This document shows positions 53,000-61,021 of a stretch of 64,000 bases of DNA, in pieces. The position numbers and the translations under genes were made by a program. Under the pieces are notes generated by a model that worked only from the letters and a program-made list of their open reading frames with translations, made no database searches and was not told the DNA's origin. Source of the DNA: Streptomyces sp. ACA25 (GTDB taxonomy: Bacteria; Actinomycetota; Actinomycetes; Streptomycetales; Streptomycetaceae); the NCBI RefSeq assembly GCF_028200735.1, contig NZ_JAQKPV010000013.1:1-64000 (forward strand), written 5' to 3'. Numbering within the stretch: position 1 is the stretch's first letter; every line of letters starts with the position of its first letter.

Positions 53000-53842
53000 T
53001 CAGCCGTTCACGTCGGCCAGCTTCGCTCGCAGTTGCAGCACGGACTTGGTGTGGATCTGGCTGACCCGGCTCTCGGTGACCCCGATCACCTGTCCGATCT
53101 CCGCCAGGGTCAGCCCTTCGTAGTAGTAGAGCGTGACCACGGTCTTCTCACGGTCGGGCAGGGTGTTGACCGCGCGGGCCAGCAGCCGGCGGAGCTCGCG
53201 GTCCTCGGCCACCTCCACCGGGTTGTCGGCGCTGGTGTCCTCGAGGGTGTCCATCATGGTGAGCCGGTCGCCGTCCTCGCCCCCGGCGTGCAGCAGCTCT
53301 TCCAGGGCGACCATGTTCGCCAGCGACAGCTGGCTGAAGACACCGTGCAGCTCCTCCAGGCCGATACCCATCTCCGCGGCCACTTCGGAGTCGGAGGGGG
53401 TGCGCCGCAGCGACGCCTCCAGCGTGGCGTACGCGCGTTCCACGGCGCGGGCCTTCTGCCGCACGGAGCGGGGAATCCAGTCGAGCGCCCGCAGCTCGTC
53501 GATCATCGCGCCGCGGATGCGGGTGATGGCGTAGGTCTCGAACTTGATGGCCCGCTCCGGCTCGAACTTCTCGATGGCGTCGATGAGGCCGAACACCCCG
53601 GACGAGACGAAATCCGCCTGCTCGACATTGGCGGGCAGGCCCACGCTGACCCGGCCCGCCACGTACTTGACGAGTGGTGAGTAGTGCAGGATCAGCTGCT
53701 CCCGGAGCCGTTCGTCCCCCGTGCACTTGTAGCGGCGCCACAGCTCGTCGAGCGAGGCAGGCGCGGACCGTGGTGATGCGCCCTCCGCCGCGGCCGGTGC
53801 TGCCGGTGCCGCCTGCTGGGGCCCGGAGGAGTGCTGGGGCAT
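53000..53842 (-). CDS. whiG: Sporulation sigma factor WhiG
   Basis: A 280-residue sigma factor of the FliA/WhiG group that starts sporulation-septation in aerial hyphae. Region 2 (LILHYSPLVKYVAGRVSVGL, EKFEPERAIKFETYAITRIR), region 3 (SVRQKARAVERAYATLEASL) and region 4 (REKTVVTLYYYEGLTLAEIG, GVTESRVSQIHTKSVLQLRA) are complete. ATG 53842 (MPQHSSG) matches the known N-terminus; the frame open to 53986 is not conserved-looking. In this genome it is on the minus strand downstream of dprA. Confidence 0.97.
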   Translation of the reverse strand: MPQHSSGPQQAAPAAPAAAEGASPRSAPASLDELWRRYKCTGDERLREQLILHYSPLVKYVAGRVSVGLPANVEQADFVSSGVFGLIDAIEKFEPERAIKFETYAITRIRGAMIDELRALDWIPRSVRQKARAVERAYATLEASLRRTPSDSEVAAEMGIGLEELHGVFSQLSLANMVALEELLHAGGEDGDRLTMMDTLEDTSADNPVEVAEDRELRRLLARAVNTLPDREKTVVTLYYYEGLTLAEIGQVIGVTESRVSQIHTKSVLQLRAKLADVNG

Positions 53843-53997
53843 GCGTCGTCCTGAGCCGTTCTGCAGTGGTCTGACCGGGTGATACGGGTTCCGTGGGAAA
53901 CCCTCGTGAGCGTAGCGTGACTGAAGGGTTGCATTGCGCATCTGCTGGAAGAACAACCATGCGCAGATACGTTCCGGCCCCCGCACTGTGGTGTTAC

Positions 53998-55176
53998 TTA
54001 CCTATGCGCGACGGGATTTCCGGGCTCCCGGCGTGTCGGAGAGCCCGCAGGCAAGGCCCAGTGGTCGCCAATCCGTTCGACGAAGCCGAGGGAGTGCAGT
54101 TCGTGAAGGCGGGCCAGTGCTGCGGCCGGAGCGGTGCACGCCCGACGCGCGATATCAGCCACCGTCGCAGCCCGTCCGCCGGCCGGCAGCGACTCCAGCA
54201 CCTGGGCGGTGGCGGGGGCCAGCAGGTCGTGCGGCACAGCGGGCCCGCTCGCGTACGGCGCGAGCTCTCCCATCTGCCCGGTCAGCTCGATGACCTCCGC
54301 CGCCCCGGTGACGAGGGTGCCCTCCTCACGCAGCAGCCGGTGCACCCCCTGCGACTGTGCCGAATAGATCGAGCCGGCGACTCCCATCACCGGCCGGTTC
54401 AGCCGGGCGGCCTGCCGGGCGGTCACCAGGGAGCCGCTGCGCAGGGCGGCCTCCACCACGACCGTGCCTCGGGTGAGCGCGGCGAGCACCCGGTTGCGCT
54501 GCACGAACCGGCTGCGTGTGGGACGGGTCCCGGGAGGCAGTTCGGCGACGAGCAGACCATGGTCCGCGATGCGGCCCAGCAGTTCGTGGTGCGCCGCCGG
54601 GTAGCGGACGTCGACCCCGCAGGCCAGCACGGCGATGGTGGCCCCGCCCGCCGCGAGCGCCCCGCGGTGGGCCGCGCCGTCGATTCCGTGAGCCGCTCCG
54701 GAGACCACCGTCCAGCCGCGCTGCGCCAGGGTGGTGCCCAGGTCGGCCGCGACGTGTGCGCCGTAGTCCGTGCAGGCCCTGGCTCCGACCACGGCGACCG
54801 ACCGCAGCGCAAGAAAGCGCAGCGAAGGACTGCCGAGCAGCCACAGCCCGGACGGCCGGGCGGCACCGAGATCGTCCAGCTGGCTCGGCCATTCCGCGTC
54901 GCCGGGGGCGACGAAGCGCGCACCGAGCCGGGCGGCGGCTTCCAGATCATGTGCGGGGTCCGCGTGCTCGGCCCGCAGGCGGAGCCCGGCCCACCGGGCG
55001 GCCGAGACCCCGGTGAGCGGCCGGTCCCCGGTTCGCACCGCCCGCCAGACCTCCGGAGCCCCCAGTTCCGCCACCCAGCGCCCCAGCACCTCGTCGCCCG
55101 GCTCACCGATCCGGGTGAGCGCTGCCCGCGCTACCCGCTCCTCCTCCGTGACGCCGACCGCCCCGGCGCCCGTCAC
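53998..55176 (-). CDS. dprA: DNA-processing protein DprA/Smf
   Basis: A 392-residue protein. The Rossmann-like DprA core has SVAVVGARACTDYGAHVAAD, VVSGAAHGIDGAAHRGALAA, GGATIAVLACGVDVRYPAAH and EAALRSGSLVTARQAARLNRPV. An N-terminal SAM-like region and a C-terminal winged-helix (PAGGRAATVADIARRACTAP) flank it. DprA loads RecA on incoming single-stranded DNA in transformable bacteria; the role in streptomycetes is less clear. Its start overlaps the comM stop. Confidence 0.93.
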   Translation of the reverse strand: MTGAGAVGVTEEERVARAALTRIGEPGDEVLGRWVAELGAPEVWRAVRTGDRPLTGVSAARWAGLRLRAEHADPAHDLEAAARLGARFVAPGDAEWPSQLDDLGAARPSGLWLLGSPSLRFLALRSVAVVGARACTDYGAHVAADLGTTLAQRGWTVVSGAAHGIDGAAHRGALAAGGATIAVLACGVDVRYPAAHHELLGRIADHGLLVAELPPGTRPTRSRFVQRNRVLAALTRGTVVVEAALRSGSLVTARQAARLNRPVMGVAGSIYSAQSQGVHRLLREEGTLVTGAAEVIELTGQMGELAPYASGPAVPHDLLAPATAQVLESLPAGGRAATVADIARRACTAPAAALARLHELHSLGFVERIGDHWALPAGSPTRREPGNPVAHR

Positions 55177-56789
55177 GGGAGGCTTCCTGCCACGCCTGCG
55201 CCCCGGTGCACGCCGGTGCGCAGCGCCAGTGCCGCGTCGACGTCCTCGGCCGTCGGCCTGGGGTGCCCGGCCAGGTCGGCCACCGTCCAGGCCACCCGCA
55301 GCACCCGGTCGAGCCCGCGGGCGGTCAGCAGCCCCCGGTCCATGTCCAGCTCGGCCCGTGCCATGGCCCGGGGAGCCGGAGCCCAGCGCGTGCGCAGCTC
55401 GTGGCCCGGCACCTCACTGTTCGTGGTCCACGGGGTCTCTGCGAGCCTGGAGCGGGCCCGCCCCCTGGCGTCCAGCACCCGCTCGGCCACCGCGGCGGTG
55501 GACTCGGCCGCTCCGGCCCCGGGAACGAGTTCCGCCCGGCCGACCGGCTCCACGGTCACCCGGAGATCGATCCGGTCCATCAGCGGCCCCGACAACCTGG
55601 CCCGGTAGCGGCGCACGGTGCTCGGCGGACACTCGCAGCCACCGCCGGCCCCCACCGCGCCGTGCCTGCCGCACGGACACGGGTTGGCGGCCAGCACCAG
55701 CAGCACACGGGCGGGCAGCCGCAGCATGCCGCCGGAGCGCGCCACCACGACGTGACCGGTCTCCAACGGCTGCCGGAGGGCGTCCAGTACCCGGGAGCTC
55801 ATCTCCGCGGCCTCGTCCAGGAAGAGGACGCCGTGATGCGCCAGGGACGCGGCACCCGGCCGGGGCAGTCCCGTGCCGCCGCCGACCAGCGCGGCCATCG
55901 AGGCGGAATGATGCGGCGCGCAGTACGGCGGCCGTTCGACCAGCGGCTTTCCGGGGGGCAGGGTCCCGCCGACCGAGTGCACGGCGGTGACCTCCAGGGA
56001 CTCCTGCCGACTGAGCGGGGGCAGCAGCCCCGGCAGCCGCTCGGCCAGCATCGTCTTCCCCGCCCCGGGCGCCCCCTGCAGGAACAGGTGGTGGCGGCCC
56101 GCAGCCGCCACCTCCAGCGCCCGGCGCGCGGTGCGCTGGCCGGAGACCTCCGAGAGGTCCGGGGCACGCTCCTGTGCGCTCCCGGCGGAGTACAGCGCGC
56201 TGCCGGGCACGGAGAGCCCGGCGAGCAGCGGATCGGGCCGGCCGTCCGCCGCCGTCGGCGCCTCCTCGGGAACCGGTTCACCGGTCAGCACCGCGATCAA
56301 CTGCCGGAGGCTGCGCACTCCCAGGACCGAGGTGTCCGGCACCAGCGACGCCTCGGCGGCGGTCTGTTCGGCCACGATCACCTGCCGGTAGCCGGCGTCC
56401 GCGGCGGCCAGTACGGCCGGCAGCACCCCGCGGACCGGCCGGATCCGCCCGTCCAGACCCAGCTCTCCGATCATCACCAGATCGGCGACCGCCAGGGGGT
56501 CGATGCGCTCCGCGGCGGCCAGCACCCCGCAGGCGATGGCCAGGTCGAAGCCGGAGCCCGACTTGGGCACGGCCGCCGGGCTCAGCCCCACGGTCAGCTT
56601 CTTCGGGGGCCAGTCCACGCCCGAGTTGACCACTGCGGCCCGTACCCGGTCCCGGCTCTCGCTGAGCGACTTGTCCGCCAGCCCGACAAGCGTGAAGGCG
56701 GCCACCCCGGGCTCGAGATCGGCCTGCACCTCGACGAGAACCCCTTCCATCCCGACCAGTGCCACCGAGCAGGTGCGGGCGAACGCCAT
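55173..56789 (-). CDS. comM: ComM/YifB-type AAA+ (Mg-chelatase-like) helicase
   Basis: A 538-residue AAA+ protein. The N-terminal Lon-protease-like domain without the serine-lysine dyad is EVQADLEPGVAAFTLVGLAD, ESRDRVRAAVVNSGV. The Walker A is GAPGAGKTMLAERLPGLLPP, Walker B is VLFLDEAAEMS, and CPCGRHG with DRIDLRVTVEPV mark the family. In Vibrio and Legionella ComM is a branch-migration helicase acting with DprA and RecA; the operon with dprA agrees. ATG 56789 is coupled to the yraN stop (TGATG). Confidence 0.92.
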   Translation of the reverse strand: MAFARTCSVALVGMEGVLVEVQADLEPGVAAFTLVGLADKSLSESRDRVRAAVVNSGVDWPPKKLTVGLSPAAVPKSGSGFDLAIACGVLAAAERIDPLAVADLVMIGELGLDGRIRPVRGVLPAVLAAADAGYRQVIVAEQTAAEASLVPDTSVLGVRSLRQLIAVLTGEPVPEEAPTAADGRPDPLLAGLSVPGSALYSAGSAQERAPDLSEVSGQRTARRALEVAAAGRHHLFLQGAPGAGKTMLAERLPGLLPPLSRQESLEVTAVHSVGGTLPPGKPLVERPPYCAPHHSASMAALVGGGTGLPRPGAASLAHHGVLFLDEAAEMSSRVLDALRQPLETGHVVVARSGGMLRLPARVLLVLAANPCPCGRHGAVGAGGGCECPPSTVRRYRARLSGPLMDRIDLRVTVEPVGRAELVPGAGAAESTAAVAERVLDARGRARSRLAETPWTTNSEVPGHELRTRWAPAPRAMARAELDMDRGLLTARGLDRVLRVAWTVADLAGHPRPTAEDVDAALALRTGVHRGAGVAGSLP

Positions 56790-57172
56790 CAGGCCACCCC
56801 CCTGGCATGTTCCACGAGCGGGGCTCCGCGGTGCGGGAGCAGTACCCCGACAAGATCGATGCGCAGGCCGCCCGGTGGAGGTCCGCCGTGCACCGGCAGC
56901 CAGCATTCGCTGAGCCACTGCTCCGCGAGCCGGCGCAGCCGCTGTGCCTTGCGGGGGCTCACCGCAGCCATCGGGTGCTGAGGTCCGCCCGCCCGGCGGG
57001 TCTTCACCTCGCACACCACCAGCGTCGTCCGCGGCCCGCGGTCCCGGGCCACGATGTCGATCTCGCCGGCCCGGCAGCGCCAGTTGCGCTCCAGAACAGT
57101 CATGCCCTGCTCCCGCAGCCGCCGGGCTGCGACCTCCTCGCCGTACCTGCCGAGTGCTCCGCGCTGGTTCAT
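56789..57172 (-). CDS. UPF0102 (YraN) nuclease-fold protein
   Basis: A 127-residue protein with the restriction-endonuclease-like core GRYGEEVAARRLREQGMTVL, CRAGEIDIVARD and VCEVKTRR (the D-ExK pattern), then a basic helix (RKAQRLRRLAEQWLSECWLP). It is probably a DNA- or Holliday-junction-related nuclease but this is untested. ATG 57172 starts the conserved region. It heads the minus-strand set yraN-comM-dprA-whiG-tetR, and is divergent from rpsB across 357 bases. Confidence 0.9.
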   Translation of the reverse strand: MNQRGALGRYGEEVAARRLREQGMTVLERNWRCRAGEIDIVARDRGPRTTLVVCEVKTRRAGGPQHPMAAVSPRKAQRLRRLAEQWLSECWLPVHGGPPPGGLRIDLVGVLLPHRGAPLVEHARGVA

Positions 57173-57529
57173 GGCAGCACCACCTCCGCCGACGACTCTG
57201 CGGGGGCCGCGCAGCAAGGGCTGCTCCCGGTGGACGGACGGCGGGCTGGGGACAACGCCGTCACGCGTGCGGGGGACCGTCCGCATGTCGCCCGCGGCCC
57301 CGGCGGTCCCGTACACTTCAGGTGGCGATTCGGGTCACCGAGTCGACCTCGCATGCCCCGCTGTCCGGTTCTCAGGCCTGGCCTGATGCATCCCGGCGGC
57401 CGCGCATCTCGGTCCTCGGAACCACCTGGGTGATCAGGCGGTTCCCGGTACTGCGCGTCGGGGCGTCAGGAGTGTCATCCGGGCAGTCCCCGGGCGGCAC
57501 TGAAACCGAGCACCATAAGGAGAACGGCC
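57173..57529 (+). promoter_or_regulatory. Divergent region and leader of rpsB
   Basis: No gene is seen. TACACT at 57312-57317 is a good -10 box and predicts an rpsB leader of about 205 bases, long enough to hold an autoregulatory structure, though I cannot name one. The yraN promoter should lie in 57173-57260. The end near yraN is one predicted edge of the inverted block. Confidence 0.45.
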
Positions 57530-58495
57530 ATGGCCGTCGTCACGATGCGGGAGCTGCTGGAAAGCGGCGTCCACTTCGGGCACCAGACCCGTCGCTGGAA
57601 CCCGAAGATGAAGCGCTTCATCTTCACCGAGCGCAATGGCATCTACATCATCGACCTGCTCCAGTCGCTGTCGTACATCGACCGCGCCTACGAGTTCGTC
57701 AAGGAGACCGTCGCACACGGCGGTACCGTCATGTTCGTCGGCACGAAGAAGCAGGCTCAGCAGGCCATCGCCGAGCAGGCGACCCGGGTCGGCATGCCCT
57801 ATGTGAACCAGCGCTGGCTGGGCGGCATGCTCACCAACTTCTCGACCGTCCACAAGCGTCTGCAGCGCCTCAAGGAGCTCGAGCAGATCGACTTCGACGA
57901 TGTGGCCGCCTCCGGCCTCACCAAGAAGGAGCTGCTCGTCCTCTCCCGGGAGAAGGCGAAGCTGGAGAAGACCCTGGGCGGTATCCGCGACATGCAGAAG
58001 GTGCCCAGCGCCGTCTGGATCGTGGACACCAAGAAGGAGCACATCGCCGTCGGCGAGGCGCGCAAGCTCCGCATCCCGGTGGTCGCGATCCTCGACACCA
58101 ACTGTGACCCCGACGAGGTCGACTACAAGATCCCGGGCAATGACGACGCCATCCGCTCCGTCACTCTGCTCACCCGGGTGATCGCCGACGGCGTGGCCGA
58201 GGGCTTGATGGCCCGCTCCGGCGCGGCCGAGGCGAAGTCCGGGGACAAGGCGGCTGTCGCGGAGCCGCTGCCCGAGTGGGAGCGCGAGCTGCTCCAGGGC
58301 GCGGAGGGCAAGGAAGCGGAGGAGAAGCCGGCCGACGAGTCCGCTCCCGCCGCTGAGCCTGCTGCTGCCGAGCCCGCCGCCGAGCCCACTGCCGCTGCTG
58401 AGCAGGTTGCCGCTGAGCCTGCCGCCGCCGAACCGGTGGCCGCTGCCGAGCCGGCCGCCGCCGAGGCTGCGGACAAGCCCGCCGAGCAGGTCTGA
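57530..58495 (+). CDS. rpsB: 30S ribosomal protein S2 with extended tail
   Basis: A 321-residue S2. Residues 1-240 are the ribosomal domain (VVTMRELLESGVHFGHQTRR, GRYVLF-like FVGTKKQAQQAIAEQA, RWLGGMLTNFSTVHKRLQRL, VAILDTNCDPDEVDYKIPGN). The last 75 form an Ala/Glu/Pro-rich tail with repeated AEP units, common in Streptomyces and probably disordered. ATG 57530 follows AAGGAGA. An 18-bp hairpin separates it from tsf, which limits but probably does not block read-through. Confidence 0.97.
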   Translation: MAVVTMRELLESGVHFGHQTRRWNPKMKRFIFTERNGIYIIDLLQSLSYIDRAYEFVKETVAHGGTVMFVGTKKQAQQAIAEQATRVGMPYVNQRWLGGMLTNFSTVHKRLQRLKELEQIDFDDVAASGLTKKELLVLSREKAKLEKTLGGIRDMQKVPSAVWIVDTKKEHIAVGEARKLRIPVVAILDTNCDPDEVDYKIPGNDDAIRSVTLLTRVIADGVAEGLMARSGAAEAKSGDKAAVAEPLPEWERELLQGAEGKEAEEKPADESAPAAEPAAAEPAAEPTAAAEQVAAEPAAAEPVAAAEPAAAEAADKPAEQV

Positions 58496-58510
58496 CGTAC
58501 CACACGTCCA

Positions 58511-58555
58511 GGGCGACGGCGGGCGGGGAGCACCAGCCCCCGCCCGCCGTCGCCC
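58511..58555 (+). terminator. Hairpin between rpsB and tsf
   Basis: A perfect 18-bp stem GGGCGACGGCGGGCGGGG (58511-58528) / 58538-58555 with a 9-base loop, 50 bases before tsf. Confidence 0.75.
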
Positions 58556-58604
58556 ATAGGTCGCTGCCAGCCCCTCCGACTTCCGGGAAGAGATACACGT
58601 AACC

Positions 58605-59441
58605 ATGGCGAACCTCACCGCCGCTGACGTCAAGAAGCTCCGTGAGCTCACCGGCGCCGGCATGATGGACTGCAAGAAGGCCCTCGACGAGGCCGAGGGC
58701 GACGTCGACAAGGCTGTCGAGATCCTGCGGGTCAAGGGCCAGAAGGGCGTCGCGAAGCGCGAGAGCCGCACCGCCGAGAACGGCGCCGTGGTCGCGCTCC
58801 TGGCCGACGACAATTCCTCCGGTGTGCTGGTCGAGCTCAAGTGCGAGACCGACTTCGTGGCCAAGGGCGACAAGTTCCAGGCCGCTGCCGGTGCCATCGC
58901 GGAGCACATCGCGAAGGCCTCCCCGGCCGACATCGGCGCCCTGCTCGCTTCCGAGATCGAGCCGGGCAAGACGGTGCAGGCGTACGTCGACGAGGCCAAC
59001 GCGAGCCTCGGCGAGAAGATCGTGCTGGACCGTTTCGCCCAGTACACCGGGACCTACGTCGCCTCCTACCTGCACCGGACCAGCCCGGACCTGCCGCCGC
59101 AGGTGGGCGTGCTGGTCGAGCTGGACAAGGCGGACGCCGAGGTCGCCAAGGATGTCGCACAGCACATCGCCGCCTTCGCGCCGCGTTTCCTCTCCCGGGA
59201 CGAGATCCCGGCCGACGTGGTGGAGAGCGAGCGTCGGGTCGCCGAGGCCACCGCGCGCGAGGAGGGCAAGCCCGAGGCTGCTCTGCCCAAGATCGTCGAG
59301 GGCCGGGTGAACGGCTTCTTCAAGGAGAACGCCCTCCTGGACCAGCCCTTCGCCAAGGACAACAAGAAGACCGTACGGAAGGTTCTGGAGGGGGCCGGCG
59401 TCTCACTGACCGCCTTCGCGCGTTTCCGTGTCGGTGCCTGA
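58605..59441 (+). CDS. tsf: Elongation factor Ts
   Basis: A 278-residue guanine-nucleotide exchange factor for EF-Tu. It has the N-terminal UBA-like domain (DVKKLRELTGAGMMDCKKAL, VKGQKGVAKRESRTAENG) and the core dimerisation domain (LVELKCETDFVAKGDKFQAA, then FAPRFLSRDEIPADVVESER and NGFFKENALLDQPFAKDNKK). The ATG at 58605 begins the conserved sequence. It forms an operon with rpsB through a hairpin-containing spacer. Confidence 0.97.
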   Translation: MANLTAADVKKLRELTGAGMMDCKKALDEAEGDVDKAVEILRVKGQKGVAKRESRTAENGAVVALLADDNSSGVLVELKCETDFVAKGDKFQAAAGAIAEHIAKASPADIGALLASEIEPGKTVQAYVDEANASLGEKIVLDRFAQYTGTYVASYLHRTSPDLPPQVGVLVELDKADAEVAKDVAQHIAAFAPRFLSRDEIPADVVESERRVAEATAREEGKPEAALPKIVEGRVNGFFKENALLDQPFAKDNKKTVRKVLEGAGVSLTAFARFRVGA

Positions 59442-59487
59442 CACCCGTCTCGCCGCGCCGTCCACGGTGGAACGGGTATCGCACCGC

Positions 59488-59493
59488 TAGAGT
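59488..59493 (+). promoter_or_regulatory. -10 box TAGAGT for pyrH
   Basis: TAGAGT fits TAnnnT and predicts a start near 59500. This would place the long hairpin 59549-59607 in the pyrH leader. Confidence 0.5.
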
Positions 59494-59548
59494 CGGGCGC
59501 GAGGCCGTCCGGCGGTGCCGTGCCCGGCCCGGACGACCGCAGTTGTGA

Positions 59549-59607
59549 CGAAGGAGGCCATTGCCGCGCAGGGGACCGCAAGGATCCACCGGCAATGGCC
59601 TCCTTCG
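59549..59607 (+). other. 18-bp stem-loop in the pyrH leader / tsf-pyrH spacer
   Basis: CGAAGGAGGCCATTGCCG (59549-59566) pairs perfectly with 59590-59607 around a 23-base loop. The 5' arm contains AAGGAGG, a perfect ribosome-binding-site sequence that would be masked. There is no T-tract. It is either the tsf terminator or a pyrH leader control element. Confidence 0.6.
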
Positions 59608-59628
59608 CATGTGCATGAGGAGATCTCC

Positions 59629-60393
59629 ATGAATCAGGACACCGAAGCCCGGACGCCCGGAAGGGACGGCGCACCCCGTCGCTTCCTCCTCAAGCTCTCG
59701 GGGGAGGCATTCGCAGGCGGAGGAGGCCTTGGTGTCGACCCCGATGTGGTGCACAAGGTCGGCCGGGAGATCGCGGCCGTCGTGCGGGACGGCGCCGAGA
59801 TCGCCGTGGTGCTGGGTGGCGGCAACTTCTTCCGCGGTGCCGAGCTCCAGCAGCGCGGAATGGACCGGGCCCGCTCGGACTACATGGGCATGCTGGGCAC
59901 GGTGATGAACTGCCTGGCCCTCCAGGATTTCCTGGAGAAGGAAGGCATCGACTCCCGGGTGCAGACCGCCATCACGATGGGGCAGGTCGCGGAGCCCTAC
60001 ATCCCGCTCCGGGCCGTACGGCATCTGGAGAAGGGCCGCGTGGTCATCTTCGGCGCGGGCATGGGGATGCCCTACTTCTCCACCGACACCACGGCCGCCC
60101 AGCGGGCCCTGGAGATCCACGCCGAGGCCCTGCTGATGGGCAAGAACGGCGTGGACGGGGTCTACGACTCCGACCCCGCGAAGAACACCGATGCGGTGAA
60201 GTTCGATGCCCTCGACTACAGCGAGGTCATCACCCGGGACCTCAAGGTCGCGGACTCCACGGCCATCACCCTGTGCCGGGACAACGGTCTTCCGATACTG
60301 GTCTTCGAACTCCTCGTGGAGGGCAATATCGCGCGCGCGGTGAAGGGTGAGAAGATCGGCACGCTGGTGAACACCCAGGGCAGGCGGGCCTGA
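59629..60393 (+). CDS. pyrH: UMP kinase
   Basis: A 254-residue bacterial UMP kinase of the amino-acid-kinase family, phosphorylating UMP to UDP. Motifs: RFLLKLSGEAFAGG, AVVLGGGNFFRGAEL, YMGMLGTVMNCLALQDFLEK, GAGMGMPYFSTDTTAAQRAL and GKNGVDGVYDSDP. ATG 59629 has GAGGAGA 6 bases upstream; the frame open to 59515 crosses the hairpin. frr follows 35 bases after the stop, giving the conserved tsf-pyrH-frr order. Confidence 0.97.
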   Translation: MNQDTEARTPGRDGAPRRFLLKLSGEAFAGGGGLGVDPDVVHKVGREIAAVVRDGAEIAVVLGGGNFFRGAELQQRGMDRARSDYMGMLGTVMNCLALQDFLEKEGIDSRVQTAITMGQVAEPYIPLRAVRHLEKGRVVIFGAGMGMPYFSTDTTAAQRALEIHAEALLMGKNGVDGVYDSDPAKNTDAVKFDALDYSEVITRDLKVADSTAITLCRDNGLPILVFELLVEGNIARAVKGEKIGTLVNTQGRRA

Positions 60394-60428
60394 ACAGGTC
60401 CGCCCCACACACGAATCAGGAGCACGTG

Positions 60429-60986
60429 GTGATCGAAGAAGCCCTCCTCGAGGCCGAGGAGAAGATGGAAAAGGCCGTCGTGGTCGCCAAAGAGGATTTC
60501 GCCGCGATCCGCACCGGCCGCGCCCACCCGGCGATGTTCAACAAGATCGTCGCCGAGTACTACGGCGCCATGACGCCCATCAATCAGCTCGCGTCGTTCT
60601 CGGTGCCGGAGCCCCGGATGGCGGTGGTCACCCCGTTCGACAAGAGCGCGCTGCGGAATATCGAGCAGGCGATCCGTGACTCCGACCTGGGCGTCAACCC
60701 CAGCAACGACGGCAATATCATCCGGGTGAACTTCCCGGAGCTGACCGAGGAACGCCGCCGCGAGTTCATCAAGGTGGCCAAGTCCAAGGGTGAGGACGCC
60801 AAGATCTCCATCCGGGGCGTCCGCCGGAAGGCCAAGGAAGCGATCGACCGGGCCGTCAAGGAGGGCGAGGTCGGTGAGGACGAGGGGCGCCGGGGTGAGA
60901 AGGAGCTCGACGACACCACGGCCAAGTACGTCGCCCAGGTGGACGAGCTGCTCAAGCACAAGGAAGCCGAGCTGCTCGAGGTCTGA
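60429..60986 (+). CDS. frr: Ribosome recycling factor
   Basis: A 185-residue RRF that, with EF-G, splits post-termination ribosomes. Signature blocks: FAAIRTGRAHPAMFNKI, MTPINQLASFSVPEPRMAVV, ALRNIEQAIRDSDLGVNPSN and RVNFPELTEERRREFIKVAK. GTG 60429 gives the usual MIEE N-terminus (GTG 60426 immediately precedes it). It forms an operon with pyrH and probably cdsA, which starts 36 bases later. Confidence 0.97.
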   Translation: MIEEALLEAEEKMEKAVVVAKEDFAAIRTGRAHPAMFNKIVAEYYGAMTPINQLASFSVPEPRMAVVTPFDKSALRNIEQAIRDSDLGVNPSNDGNIIRVNFPELTEERRREFIKVAKSKGEDAKISIRGVRRKAKEAIDRAVKEGEVGEDEGRRGEKELDDTTAKYVAQVDELLKHKEAELLEV

Positions 60987-61021
60987 GCCGGCCGGGGCGG
61001 ACGAACGAACGGAACGAATGC

